Program-made: the position numbers and the translations under genes
Notes under the pieces: model-generated
Databases searched by the model: none
What the model saw: only the letters and a program-made list of their open reading frames with translations
What the model was told of the DNA's origin: nothing
Part shown: positions 21,880-33,884 of the stretch, piece after piece
How positions within the stretch are numbered: position 1 is the stretch's first letter
Layout: each line of letters starts with the position of its first letter
From: Norana najaformis
Lineage: Eukaryota > Annelida > Clitellata > Crassiclitellata > Hormogastridae
Reading direction: 5' to 3'
Length of the DNA: 64,000 nt
Assembly (NCBI GenBank): GCA_964023275.1
Contig: OZ029925.1
Location: 9,913,719-9,977,718 of the forward strand

Positions 21880-24800
21880 CTACATGAACAAGAAAAAAGC
21901 CAATTCCCATGTCACTACATAGTCATGTCATGAACTCTTTAACATTCACCAAAATACATACAGCATGGAGAAGGGCAAAATTTATCCTGACTGGCAAACA
22001 TTTTGGGAGGTTTTACAAGATGCATTTAGACATTATATTTGTTACATCAGTACAAACACATATACAAAGTATTATTTGTAGGGCAATTCCCAACATTAAT
22101 CCCAAATGGCTAATTCCAGCGATGGATTTCCATGGCTGCATGCTCAAAGACTAAGCAAACTAGGACAAACACAGCCAAAGGTGATTAAAAACTAAGTAAA
22201 TGGCATTTTTGCATACCACTTATAAAGGCACATTGAGCAAGCAGTAAGCATTACTTTTTAAATAAAAAACTAACATTCATAAATTAAAAACAAAGACATT
22301 TGAAACTTTGCACTGTTTATTTCATGCTTCACCTTTATCAGTATCATTTTCTCTTTTTAGGATGAATAAACAGAGATGATTGATTCATTTATTATAGAAT
22401 AAACCATGGTTGCCGATGCCAATGGTCAACTACTGCACCATATAAAGTTCATGAATTACAGTCAGAATAGAAGATGACTTGCCTTCGCACGTGATGTGCT
22501 GCAGACAGCGCAGGGCAATTCGATGACATAAAATCAGATGAAGCCCAATCAAAGTGTAACTGGTTTTGCAGAGACAACTTCTGTAAAAAATACACCAGTT
22601 CTTAAATAAAATCTGAAGCATAACTAAAGTAAATCATTTAATCCAATTTGAAAACTTCTAATAAATTTCATTTCATTTCATTTCGATAGCATAAATCAAT
22701 GGTCTCTTCTAAACATATACAATAGGTATGCAAAATTCTGTGTTTAATAATTTGAAGAGGCCCTGCATAAAATTACTAAATGAATGAATGAACCAAAACC
22801 AAGTTTAACATTATCTGCACATGTTAAATCCAAGCAAGCAAATTCTAGAATGCATGGTTCTAATCACATAAAAGTAATTCATGAAAAACATGAACACCTT
22901 GAACCTATTTGCATGCAACTTTAGCAATGGTTGAATCAAAACACTAAACAACAGTTTGAACAAATAATTGAAAGTTTCCGCTGCAATTAAGAGTGCATCA
23001 TGACGAAATCCACTTACTCCCTTTGCTTGGCTTTCCTTGACTGATGTTCGTTTTGTTAGACGGTCGGCCAGACAAGGCTCGTTACATTCTTCGGGAGATC
23101 TGTTGGATAAGCAAGCACCGGTAAAGCACTTGCAGAATATTTGATTAATAAATCAGCCTGTTATCACTGTGCATGTACGTGTATTCGGGCATTTATGCAC
23201 CCCATGTTTCATGCTATACTACCACAAATGCTATTCATCATTACATCCAGAAAAGATACTACAAAGGGAATATTTTTACTACTTGAATGCAGCATGTTTT
23301 CATGCCATGGGGCATCAAGGCAAACAAAATGCATCCAAGACTACTGTTTATACTATAATACTATAACTCTGCCATGCCCCTTCGAATTCATCCCCATCCT
23401 AATCCTCCCATCACCACACATACTGTAGCAGGACCACCTTTTCTTATGAAAAAGACAGAAGATGAAATCACAAAATTTGCTATACACTGAAACCCAAAGA
23501 CAGACGTTTAAGGCTATCATGTTAACATTCACCCACTATTCCGCCCACCCAACAGCTCATGACACAGCATGATCAAAACTGTAAAAAATTACAGAACAAT
23601 GACAACTGAATCTTTCTGTACAACTCACTTTTAAACTCTTACCTGAACTTTGCTATTAATGATGGAAACCTGATGGGTGTTTTTTGTGAAGAGGCAAAAG
23701 CATCTGTTAAGACATCCACGCTCTGTAAACTCTGTGGAAGCGAAGCAAAGTGATCTAACAACGTTCGTATCGCTCGCAGTGTTCGCCTGCCAACCAAGGA
23801 CCCTCCATCACTTGCATTCTGCAAAATCAACACCTCTCGGGTATTTTCAAAATACTATAAATAACTAGTGAAAGTGTTCTTTATGTACCATGAAGATGGC
23901 TTGGTATTCGGCTTGAATCAAATGCTGAACATGAGAACCAGACCATCACAACATATTCTCAGCATTCAGTGGTTTGTCTATTCTTAAGTGTTCTTAAGCA
24001 ATTCTTAAAAACATGCCAAACAGATGACCAGATAAGAAACTCATAAACACAAATGAATCAATTAACATAAGTACATACATATGAGCACTGTCCCTACCTC
24101 AGCATTTGGAGAATGCTCTACAACTGAAAAATCCTGATGTTGTCACACTATGTCAATAAAATGACTAGTCAAACTTTCCTACAATCTGGTTAGAATCTTA
24201 GATGAGATGTTTTTAATTTATCCAGTGCTACCTACACGAGTTGGACTGGTGAATGGTTCAAAGCACTTGGAGTTCGTAATCACCATGACCTGATCCAATA
24301 ACTGAGTGGCAACTGTCTCCACTGTACTTGTCTTAAGCTGTCGACTAGAGCCCCTTACGATGTTTGCTTTAATGACATTCAGAACTCTTTTGATTGCAGA
24401 CCTTCAGTAGAAAAACAGTGCACATGTGTAGCCAGTTATTTAGTATAAGATTCAATCCAACACCGCATTTCTGGAGACACCAACAAGATATTACATTGTC
24501 AATCAGGAAAGTCGAAATAACAGGTGTTATTTATTCCCTCCTTGAACTATTCAGTACAACATTGCCCAGTACATATGTTAGTACATACATGTGTACGTGA
24601 CTTAACACTGGCACCTGTGAGGGACCTCAAAAAGGCACAGCCATGCTTACATAGCTATTTCTACATTACACAATCAAACAACTACACTAAAAATAATTAA
24701 AGAAAATATTAAAGACATACCAAATCAATTCATACATTTTAGTAATGAAAGCATTAAAGTTTTGTCAAAATTAATGTTTCTTTTTTCTTTCACAACAGCT

Positions 24801-27800
24801 TTAGACATGACATTTAATTTGCTCTTTTAAAATTACCAAAATCTGGGACACACGATATTTAGATTTAGCTGATGTACCAGCATAACATCAGCAAACCTCT
24901 CTATAGTGTTTATAAAGTTCCTGTTAATTAAAGGCTATAACAAAATATTACTCCACAGTCAGGCTCACTGTGCCACAAGGTCCTCTTCAATAATTGTTTG
25001 AAGTTTATCCATGAATTCAGTGAACCTCCCAAGACCATCGGAGTGTTGCATGAGCTGACAGTCTTTTTCAGGTGCATAGCTCTTGCCTCCCAACCGGATA
25101 CGTGTTATAAACGAAATAATGGTCTAGAAACATCAAAAACTACATAAAACAATAGATCATCTTATATTAAAAGACTCTTCCAAAATTAATGACATCATAA
25201 AACACTTCAATACTAAATGACATCTTAAACTACTTCTAAACTTAATGACATCATAAAATAATTCAAAATACTACGTAGAACATTGGATATTAACATCTGA
25301 CAAGAAACCTCCAAACATAATGAACTGATTAAGAATATTAACAAATAATAATGTAAACAAGTAGCAATAAATAACAAGCATATATCTGCATCTCAAAGCT
25401 GAAGTCTTTCGAATTGAAGCCTTATTTTTGAACATCAAATAAAAATCAATTACAATTCATTCAAGGAAACTACTAATAGGCATCCAAAGGTGAAACCATA
25501 TGGACAGACAAGTCCCACTAACAAGGTAACCTAAATAACAGTTTTCAAGACAGCATTTTCAACAATTACATGTTATTGTTATTTCTGCATTTATTAAGTG
25601 CCATGATCTAATGACTAATCATCAATTGGTGGCACTGAGCAATTGTGTGAAGGATTTGCTCCTGGTCCCTACGTACATAACTGTCTCAGGAGGCTTGAAC
25701 CCATGCTTTCCGTGTTAGAAGCCAAGCGCTCTGTCCAGTGGGCTACCACACCCCACATGTTACATCAGTTTTCACTAATTGTGCAAGTGCAAGTTCAGGG
25801 TGTAAACACCTAGCATAGCTGTCCAGGCAGAAAATACCTCACCCTATTAGGTCTGTAAGACACTTGTTTCAACGTCTTCGAGTTTCTTCACGCTGTATAA
25901 ATTTTTTAATATATGAGCAAGAGCAACAAAAACATTCCGATTAGAATGTACTATAAAATCAGACTATAACAGGCAATGAAGAAAGATTCTCTTTATCTAT
26001 AGACCTGATACATTGACAAGTTTCGCTTATTAGCTTCATGCTTGATATCTGTGAAAGCACTGTGGTCCAGCTTGCGATCAGGAACGTTGATGACTCGCGC
26101 AAGACCAAGTTCATTCCGGGAGTTTATCAACAGCTCCAAGTAGGCCAAGAATATCTGGACAGCAAATACCTAAACAAAGAAAATGACAGTCTTTTATTAT
26201 AGTAAATTAAAATATTATTATTAAGGTACTGACAACGCCACTGACAATATCTAACATGTGACAACACTCCAGAGGCAACAGATGCGTCAATAATTATTCA
26301 CCGTTTCATCACGTAAATCACTTTATATGTGATGATTTTGAAGGTGTTGAGTAATTCGGGTTTTTAAGAATAAAATGACATGCTTCAACTCTGAAATAGT
26401 AATTTAATTTATTTGCAGTGAAAATAGTACAATATTTCTTCTATAGACTGGAATCTGCATTAACTAACTTCTCTTGTGATTTCTAAATAAAAATTATATA
26501 TTACATGTTTTATCAATACCAGCAAATGGTAAGAAATCCAAATCTTGGCATGGTAATTCAAGCAACTTCTGCAGAACTAAATACCCTTTGATATCTTTCA
26601 TCTATGCGAAGCAAAGCATGTCTCTAAACATAAGGTGATTTACATGTGTATCAGCACTGTCTCTCACTCTGGAATGCCCACTTTAACTAATCCATTCCAA
26701 ACATTAGTTATTCACTCACTTCGCTGATGGAAACACTGGATGTAACAGATGAGGAAGTGTGTGAAACAACTTCATCTTTTGAGCATTTCTCAACGGTGAA
26801 CTCTGCTGAATGAGGCATCACCTCTGGACTGAATGATTCATCCAGTGATACAGACATTGACAAGATTGCACATTCTTTTCCCTTTGCAAGTTCACAGATA
26901 AGAATCCTCTGTAAAAACATAAATAAGAAATTTCATAATTTATAGCCATCTAAAACATTCCCAACATATATTCTTAAAATTCGCATCTGTTAACAGCATC
27001 CACTGAAGTCATTTTAAACTTGTGTGATGTGAATTGGTAGTAAGTATATATGCACGTGAACACTTGTATGGTGCATTTTAAGAAAATCACAAAGGGTGCC
27101 ATGTAAATGAGTCAGTATGGCCTACAGTTAGACAGTGCTAATAAAATTACATGTACCGCTTACCTCAACAAAGCCATCTCTGGGATTACACACAAGAAAA
27201 TCTGATCTTGCTATGTGATTCTGCAGTTCTAGATTCACATTTGTTTCATTTTGGACAGTTTTTATAACATCCATCCAATCAACAGAATTGCAATGCCGAA
27301 GAAAACTGTTGTAGTTTCCAATAAATTTGGAGAAACTGGTTTCATCTAAGCTTGAAGATGATACTTGGTTATCTTCGGCAACAGATGACAACTTCCAATG
27401 AATCAGTTTACTATTAACTTCAAGAACTTTGCTGACATCAACATCGAAATCCCCAAGATCCTAAAAACATAAAATAGGATTAACAAATTATACACAATGC
27501 TTCAAAATATATGCTTTAAGAAAACTTGATGAATTATTCATAGGTAATTGCTTTTCATTGATATGTTTTGCAAATAAAGTGCTGAATAGCAGTTTCAGTC
27601 GAAGAATTTTTTTAAATCATAGGTGCAAAAACAACAACCTCAAGTGTAACCAAGTCATTTTGTTAAGTGGTCTCTGTGGTTCAACAATGAACTGAACTTT
27701 TGAACATTCAAATGATGCATCAACATTCAAACTGCAAACTGTAGAAATACTAACACTACATGATCACTACTTGGCACTAATTCTTGGTACTAGTCTTGGT

Positions 27801-29490
27801 ACTTGGTACTAGTCCTAACTGTTTTAGAGATGCCAATACACCCTGCATACACAGCAGGCTCAGGGATCTCAACTGATTCTGTACAAGGGCTTATGCTTTG
27901 GGAATGTAGTTTTCCTTAGACACAACCATCAGTTGGTGTCTTGCACATCATGATAATGGGGGCTATAGAATTTTCCAGATTAGATTGGACTCCAAGATTT
28001 AACTGTACATAGAATTTGTTACCTTTTGATTCTGTGATGCTAAGACAAGCTGAGTAGCTACCAGTTGATCGGAAGGTCAATTTGTTACCTTTTGATTCTG
28101 TGATGCTAAGACAAGCTGAGTAGCTACCAGTTGATCAGAAGGTCAATTTGTTACCTTTTGATTCTGTGATGCTAAGACAAGCTGAGTAGCTACCAGTTGA
28201 TCAGAAGGTCAATTTGTTACCTTTTGATTCTGTGATGCTAAGACAAGCTGAGTAGCTACCAGTTGATCAGAAGGTCAATTTGTTACCTTTTGATTCTGTG
28301 ATGCTAAGACAAGCTGAGTAGCTACCAGTTGATCAGAAGGTCAATTTGTTACCTTTTGATTCTGTGATGCTAAGACAAGCTGAGTAGCTACCAGTTGATC
28401 GGAAGGTCAATTTGTTACCTTTTGATTCTGTGATGCTAAGACAAGCTGAGTAGCTACCAGTTGATCAGAAGGTCAATTTGTTACCTTTTGATTCTGTGAT
28501 GCTAAGACAAGCTGAGTAGCTACATAGAATTTGTTACCTTTTGATTCTGTGATGCTAAGACAAGCTGAGTAGCTACCAGTTGATCGGCAGGTCCCAGGAT
28601 GGTCTCTTGTTCGTTCCTGTGAAGTCCATGTTTACGAAACAATTGCATAAAGAATTCAACTACAGTGGCTGGAACTTCCATGGAGCTAAGGCCAATCATT
28701 ATTAATTGAGAACTATCTAAAACATCAAATATCAAAGGGGTTTTACATAGGACTCAGTTTTGTCTATCAATTGAATATTATAATCAAGTCAGAGACATAA
28801 AATAATATTCAACCAAACTGAAATAAAACTATCACTTTTGCATCAGTTTTAACTGCTGATCTCCGACTAACTCACTGGCCATGCCAGCTCCTGGTTCTGT
28901 ATTGCTGTTGACACCCATACTATGTTTTTCTGTCCTCTATAAATTATCTACAAAGAACTGCCCCTGACAGATTATCCCTTGCAGAAATGTCATTTGAAGA
29001 CAAACTGTCCTATACTGAATTGTTTACCTATTGGAATTCGACCTGGATTCTCCAGTGGATTAATATTTTTGATGGTGATTTCACTTGAAGTGACCATCAA
29101 CCGATACAAAGGGCATTATGATAACAGTGCTAAAGAAGTCTTTAGATTATAGATTAAAGAAGTCTTTAGATTAGTTTTCCATACCTCGGCCTTCTTGCTG
29201 AAGGTATTCAGTTGCTTTGTTGGTAACTAAGCTAGTAATACCAGATCCTTCACAGCAGGAGACAATAAAAACCTTGCGATTCAGGCTTGATGCCCGATCA
29301 TTTGCCAGACACTCCATTTTCTGAAGCAAAAGAAAAAATAATGAATACAATTTTTTCCAATCATCTGGGGCTGAATGCTCACATAGCAGGAAATGGTCTC
29401 CAATACATATAAAACCATCAAAAGAACCCATCCACGGCCAACACTTATTTTTGAAACACTCGTTCACGTATGGAGGATGAAGAATGGACA
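21573..29490 (-). CDS. PARPBP: PARI / PARPBP, PCNA-interacting UvrD-like antirecombinase
   Basis: PARI is known in vertebrates as a PCNA-bound, Srs2-like inhibitor of homologous recombination. I assemble 11 coding exons (minus, 5' to 3'): 29185-29490, 28538-28716, 27164-27460, 26720-26908, 26005-26169, 24969-25123, 24236-24401, 23643-23818, 23018-23099, 22483-22580 and 21573-21879. All phases agree, giving about 706 codons. The family hallmark is NSRNELGLARVINVPDRKL plus FTDIKHEANKRNLSMYQ, the UvrD domain-2 segment; GRRTLRAIRTLLD follows. The protein ends QQNLNTFFRI, a PCNA-binding PIP box (Q-x-x-L-x-x-F-F). Helicase ATPase motifs are decayed (GSGIT for GSGKT; LVCNPRD for the Walker B segment). 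An in-frame ATG at 28681 would give about 592 residues, near the vertebrate length; the first exon adds about 100 residues and needs an upstream start I cannot see. One intron uses a GC donor. Confidence 0.9.
22483..22580 (-). CDS. PARPBP: PARI exon 10, GC splice donor
   Basis: KLSLQNQLHFDWASSDFMSS and on to AHHVR. The donor reads AAG/gcaagt. The GT alternative (CAC/gtgcga) would put an early TAA in the last exon, so the GC donor is required by frame. Confidence 0.85.
23018..23099 (-). CDS. PARPBP: PARI exon 9
   Basis: 27 codons: SPEECNEPCLADRLTKRTSV and KESQAKG. Acceptor caacag, donor gtaagt; phase 2 to 0. Confidence 0.8.
23643..23818 (-). CDS. PARPBP: PARI exon 8
   Basis: GRRTLRAIRTLLDHFASLPQ matches the GRDTVKALLVLLDEEA region of human PARI. 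Acceptor ttgcag, donor gtaaga; phase 0 to 2. Confidence 0.9.
24236..24401 (-). CDS. PARPBP: PARI exon 7
   Basis: SAIKRVLNVIKANIVRGSSR continues the helical domain. Acceptor tgaag, donor gtaggt; phase 2 to 0. Confidence 0.85.
24969..25123 (-). CDS. PARPBP: PARI exon 6
   Basis: IRLGGKSYAPEKDCQLMQHS, then FMDKLQTIIEEDL, matching the ELGGKGYAP...FIDKL segment of vertebrate PARI. Acceptor tttctag, donor gtgagc; phase 0 to 2. Confidence 0.93.
25585..25755 (-). repeat. tRNA-derived SINE copy (family A)
   Basis: On the minus strand, a head with gggttcaagcctcctgaga, then a core ending in catggcacttaataaatgca. Same family as 2092-2260, in the PARI intron between exons 5 and 6. Confidence 0.75.
26005..26169 (-). 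CDS. PARPBP: PARI exon 5: signature UvrD domain-2 segment
   Basis: FLAYLELLINSRNELGLARV and INVPDRKLDHSAFTDIKH are the strongest PARI match in the window. Acceptor tttag, donor gtctat; phase 0 to 0. Confidence 0.95.
26720..26908 (-). CDS. PARPBP: PARI exon 4
   Basis: 63 codons, starting RILICELAKGKECAILSMSV and then Ser/Thr/Glu-rich linker. Acceptor ttacag, donor gtgagt; phase 0 to 0. Weakly conserved, so called from frame and splice sites. Confidence 0.8.
27164..27460 (-). CDS. PARPBP: PARI exon 3
   Basis: 99 codons; FSKFIGNYNSFLRHCNSVDW matches PARI/UvrD (Y...F......DF), and FLVCNPRDGFVE sits where the Walker B DEFQD would be. Acceptor ttttag, donor gtaagc; phase 0 to 0. Confidence 0.9.
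28021..28590 (-). repeat. 66-bp minisatellite copied from the end of PARI exon 2 and its splice donor
   Basis: Units start at 28021, 28087, 28153, 28219, 28285, 28351, 28417 and 28483 (the last truncated to 53 bp), followed by the exon itself from 28536. Each unit carries about 48 bp of coding sequence (DQLVATQLVLASQNQK) plus donor gtaaca and about 12 bp of intron. Copies differ by one or two bases (tgatcgg/tgatcag). Confidence 0.95.
28538..28716 (-). CDS. PARPBP: PARI exon 2: motif Ia-like region and following helices
   Basis: Encodes DSSQLIMIGLSSMEVPATVV (position of UvrD motif Ia) and ETILGPADQLVATQLVLASQ. Candidate ATG at 28681. Its 3' end and donor gtaaca are the source of the 66-bp minisatellite just downstream in the intron. 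Confidence 0.85.
29185..29490 (-). CDS. PARPBP: PARI exon 1 (first recognised): decayed Walker A region
   Basis: 101 codons open with KVFIVSCCEGSGITSLVTNK, which lines up with the UvrD P-loop but has Ile in place of the catalytic Lys. Acceptor gttcag, donor gtatgg; phase 1 joins exactly to the next exon. No start codon is inside. Confidence 0.7.
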
Positions 29491-29698
29491 CTGAACAAAA
29501 TGACAGCGATTGAAGTTCACAGTTATACTTGATGAATAATTAATAATTAAAAGAATGTTAATTCTTTAACGATGATTTGTTTAAAATTATTTTCAAGATC
29601 TACTTTACCAAATTCTATATAGTTTCTGCAAAAACTCTACTAATTCTAAGATGAAATTAAAAACCTTTTCCCATTGTATTTTAAACTCGCATTTAAAA

Positions 29699-29714
29699 CT
29701 GATTGTCCAATCAG
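29699..29714. promoter_or_regulatory. Palindromic CCAAT box, possible PARI promoter element
   Basis: ctgattgtccaatcag is an inverted repeat with a 2-bp centre that carries an NF-Y-type CCAATCAG core. It lies about 200 bp 5' of the first PARI exon seen. The promoter role is inference; no transcription start is visible. Confidence 0.3.
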
Positions 29715-29784
29715 AATGCACCGATGCTCAAACCTGCAGATATGTGCGCTTTTAACAACTACTGACTCCGACAAAGTCTACAGG

Positions 29785-30165
29785 GATCGTAATCGTAATT
29801 GTAATTCCGAGATTTCTACAGCGCCCAACGAAAGACGTCCGCGGGGACCAGTTTATTCACAGGCTCTCAGTCAAAACAAAATCGATAGACAAAAGGTCCG
29901 GTTCTAGGTCAAGATCCAAAATTCAGACGGAGAGAGCGTGGGAGCTACGGGTGGTGGTGTTTGGGGTTGGGTTCAATTTCAAACATCATCCACCGTAGCC
30001 GTCCGACTGTCTGAGTGCCTGACTCCTGGATCTTGACCTGGAACCGAACCCTTTTACCTATCGATTTTGTTTTGACTGAGCGCCTGTGAATAAGCTAGTT
30101 CCCGCGACTTAGCTTTTGTTGAGCGCTGTAGAAATCTCGAGATTACGATTACGATTACGATTGGA
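29785..30165. repeat. Two family C SINEs in inverted orientation
   Basis: 29785-29935 (plus) and 29985-30165 (minus) are related copies separated by about 50 bp. They share aaaacaaaatcgatag and the tttctacagcgc core, ending in a run of attacgattacga. Transcripts could fold into a hairpin. Confidence 0.8.
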
Positions 30166-30270
30166 GAGATAATGGGAGATAATGGGCTAATTTGACTCGG
30201 CAGACCCGGAAGAATAATTGTCATGTTCTAACGCTAGCATTAAAATACGTGTTTAGTCGCGATTTATTAG

Positions 30271-30308
<38 letters not shown>

Positions 30309-31012
30309 GCGTTTTTATATAGCGACCCATATGGCCTCGACCCTGCTAATTTTTCGGTGAGCTGAACGGTTGAGATCCTTCAACACCGCTGCCCGATTCC
30401 AAGGAGGCGTTCTTAACATTTGCATTTTCATTCCAATAACTCTGCTATAAAATAACCTAATCTAATGAATAAAATAATGTCATCTAAATAATCTAATCTA
30501 ATGACTTCTATCATAATGCCAAGACATCAATCACGTCGCTTCAAGTGAAATCGTAATCAAAATCACATCGTTTGGAGAAGTCAGGTCGAATGCCGATAGG
30601 TGGTAATCCTAATCTTAATCGTAAACTCAAAAATTCTAAAGTGCTACTTGAAAGCTAAGCGCAGGGCACCAGCTTATTCACGAGCGCTGCGCATGGCGCT
30701 GCGTCGAGTCAGTGGGGTTGCCCAAAAATGCCATGTCAGAAACCAAGTTCAGTTGCCAGAAGACCAGAGAGAGAAGGGAAAAGGAGCTTTTATGGTCGGA
30801 TGTTTAAATCAGAAAAACTAGAAACCACAAACCAGGTTACGGTGAGTAAACAAGTTGAAAGAGTTAAGTCTTACGTTTAGACCTGAATGACATCAAAGAA
30901 CTGACAGAACGAATAGTTCTTGGCAGTGAATTCCTAAGCCGTGAGACTGCAAACGAGAACGCCCGAGAACCCAACACTCTCCTGGTACGAGGCACAACAA
31001 AAGTCATAGTTT

Positions 31013-31273
31013 TCATTGATTTAGTGCAATAATTATTGTTGATATGACCGCTGAGATGGAGCAGAGATAGGTTGGCTGGTTTAACTGTAGTACTTTGTGA
31101 ACTGTAAGATATATTTTAAACTGGATTATTTGCTCGATGGGCAAGCAGTGTAATGAATGCAAGTCACCCAACTTAAAAGGCGTAAAGCAAGCAAATTTAC
31201 AGATTTGTTGGCTTGTGATTAGAAGAAGGAATTCAATTTTTGAAGGATTCAGAAGAAGTTTATTACTAGCCAT
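31013..31273 (-). mobile_element. CR1/Rex-like reverse transcriptase remnant
   Basis: The minus frame reads MASNKLLLNPSKIEFLLL, the 'N.LkLNp.KtEfl' motif of LINE reverse transcriptases. It then jumps to LHSLHCLPIEQIIQFKI, the 'LHWLPi..RI.fKi' motif further along. The residues normally between are missing, so the copy is internally deleted. No start or intact ORF. Confidence 0.75.
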
Positions 31274-32589
31274 CCAAGACTGAATATGACCAAAAACCGA
31301 AACAAGTACTTGAATAGACTTAGACTGATTATAACCGGTAAGCCTATCCCCTACCGAATGAGCATATCTGCTCTAGCTACTGTTTGACACCTACATCAGC
31401 TCTGAATAGAATCCACAGTAAGTTATTCTTAAACTGTATACACGAGTAAGCATCTTTTGGACTTCTAAGCGTAATAGGCTATGCTGAGAATAAGGAAACA
31501 TGATTTGGTGGGTGTCTGTGTCTGGGATAAACCACAAGGGATCGTTCATTAAGGACGAAATCCTGCAAAGATGAAGGGAGGGAGGGAGGAAGGGGTCGAC
31601 AAGATGTGGACAAATGCGGTCGAGGGAGGGGCTTTTGCCCAATGCGGACTTTCCGCATTTAAATTCGGTACATACAGTTTTTCAGGACAGCCTCAAACTT
31701 CAGCCTCACTCGGACAACAATAATTAGTCTGTATTGCTTTGAATTTAATTAAAGTCCCTTTGCTGGACGCCGCGTTATCAAATGACCGCATCCAGTAGCA
31801 TAGTTAGCTCTGCGAGATCAACAGGATAGCCTAATCTAGGCCACAGTACTCCGCCTGAGTGCTGTCATCAGCAAGGGGGTGGAGAGGATAATGCCACTTG
31901 TGGACAAATGTGGACAAGGGGAGGGAGTCGAAAGCAGGTCGTTTTTGGACGACCCCTAAGGGGTTTATCTATACTTAGTCCGAATCATTAGGAATAGGCC
32001 TATGCTTGACGCCTGTGAATTAGCATTAGCAGGCTGTTGCAAGTGTCGAAAAAATATCGAATAACGGAAGGCAAGGAAATCGAAAGCCAAGATCGAATAA
32101 CCACCGTAGGCCTACTATATTAAACACATGGCCTATTGCAAAGTGTCTGCTCGATTTAGACTACATATTGACTTTATGTTGCCGATTAACTGAATTGCTT
32201 CCTTAATTGGCGATTGTGTGGCCCTGAGATAATATTTAATAATCACGTTTACATTTTGTTCTTGCAGCAGATCAATGTGTCGTAGGACCTGTTCTACTAC
32301 CGCCCCGAGCATGATCGCATTGTTTTTGGAGTGTACTGTGTTCAAACGTCGAACAACTAGGCCCTAGTTTGCCAGTTCTCTCATTCCCTTTGCTCGCCTG
32401 CGAATATCTCCGCTTGCCTTCTGTCCGTAGTCTTCCACTCAAGACTAAAACCGAAATCTTCAAGCTATCATATTCTAGTTCTGCTCCTGCACCGTCTTAT
32501 GATGACCATCACCAAAGAAATGGGTACGTCAAGGCGACTCTGAGCGTGAGGGTGAGGATGCCCGTTCGTGTCTCGGTCTTGGCTTATTT

Positions 32590-32745
32590 AAGAGATTTGA
32601 ATCTCGGAGCTTGCAAGCACCTTACACGGAGTCCTTAAATGGCTTGTCGCCCATTCAAGTGGGCAGCGGTGGTGAAGGATCTCACCCGATTAATTCATTA
32701 AAAAAACGAGCAGGGTCGAAGCCATACGGGCGCTATATCTCTAGG
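32590..32745 (+). repeat. Dispersed repeat, family E copy 1
   Basis: Shares agcggtggtgaaggatctca and flanking sequence with 59395-59545. Short non-coding interspersed repeat. Confidence 0.65.
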
Positions 32746-33059
32746 GTGACTTAAGTATATTGTCAGCTCAAGCGCTAAGAGTTGAAAAGAGAGTTAAAAG
32801 GTAGAGTTTAAAAACGGAGTAAACAAACCAGATTTACAAATGCTATTGAGCGCGGCTGACAGGACCCCGAAATATCCCCACATAATCAACAAATTGCAGA
32901 CCGTGATAGAAACTTTCGAGGCGGCGAAATTATTATTTGGATGACCAACAATAATTATATTAATATTATATATCATATACTATATATTATATTAATATTA
33001 TATATTATATACTATATATTATATCAATATTATATATTATATTAATAATTATATTGTGG

Positions 33060-33295
33060 TCTCTTGGTAGTCCCTCGCGTCCGCACTACAACTGCCCAGT
33101 CCAGGAGCTTTGCCTTTGTTGGCCCTTCCAGCTGGAACTCCCTTCCTCTTGAACTGCGGCTTCAGTTACTTAGTCTCTCTTCTACCCAGTCTCGCAAACG
33201 CCTGAAATCCATTTTGTTTGTTCAAGTCGGGAGCGCCACTGTTTCCTAAGTGGCGCTTTATAAATGTTCGTTTACAATTTACAATTACAATTTAC
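33060..33295 (+). mobile_element. 3' end of a CR1/Rex-like retrotransposon
   Basis: The frame reads TTTAQSRSFAFVGPSSWNSL then RKRLKSILF, stop, and a tail gcgctttataaatgttcg plus acaattt repeats. It is close to the copy at 61196-61430, so the family moved recently. Confidence 0.75.
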
Positions 33296-33884
33296 AATAT
33301 ATTATGCTGCCTAAGAGCAGAGCATCAAAGAAGTTTACCGTTAAATGTACATCATATATACATACATTACATATAGGCCTAACTATATCTATGTATATAG
33401 CATAGCACATGTGGGTTGAGTAATACCTATAGGCCGCAACGGGTGGTTAGCGTCAGTGGGGAAAGCCCCTGACTGTGTTGAAATGTAAGGGCGTCGGCCC
33501 GGTTTTGAGAGCAGGGAGGGCACTGAGAGGCGGATCCAGCTAGAAAGGGGCCAGTAAAGATGCTAACAAAAGCTTTTCTTTAAATAATTTTTTCACGTAT
33601 TACGTCTCTTAAGAGGATTATGTAAATTGTTTAAAAACTATATCCGATATCTGTAAAACCTGTAGATTACCCAGGAAGATAGGTCTACATTGGTCTATGC
33701 TGCGAACATTCAAAATTACACTAATAGTAGGCCGACTGTGGCCATATTTACGCAGTCAGACATCCACACACACAAACACACACCCATAGACACACTTCTA
33801 CACACACAAACACACACAATACTGTATATAGCTCACATAATATGAACGTTTGCTCATTAATACAACGTACTATATGTACAAAAG

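Noticed and set aside
22486-22491. GT donor (gtgcga) for PARI exon 10
   Set aside because: It would place a TAA codon at the start of the last exon and lose the PIP box.
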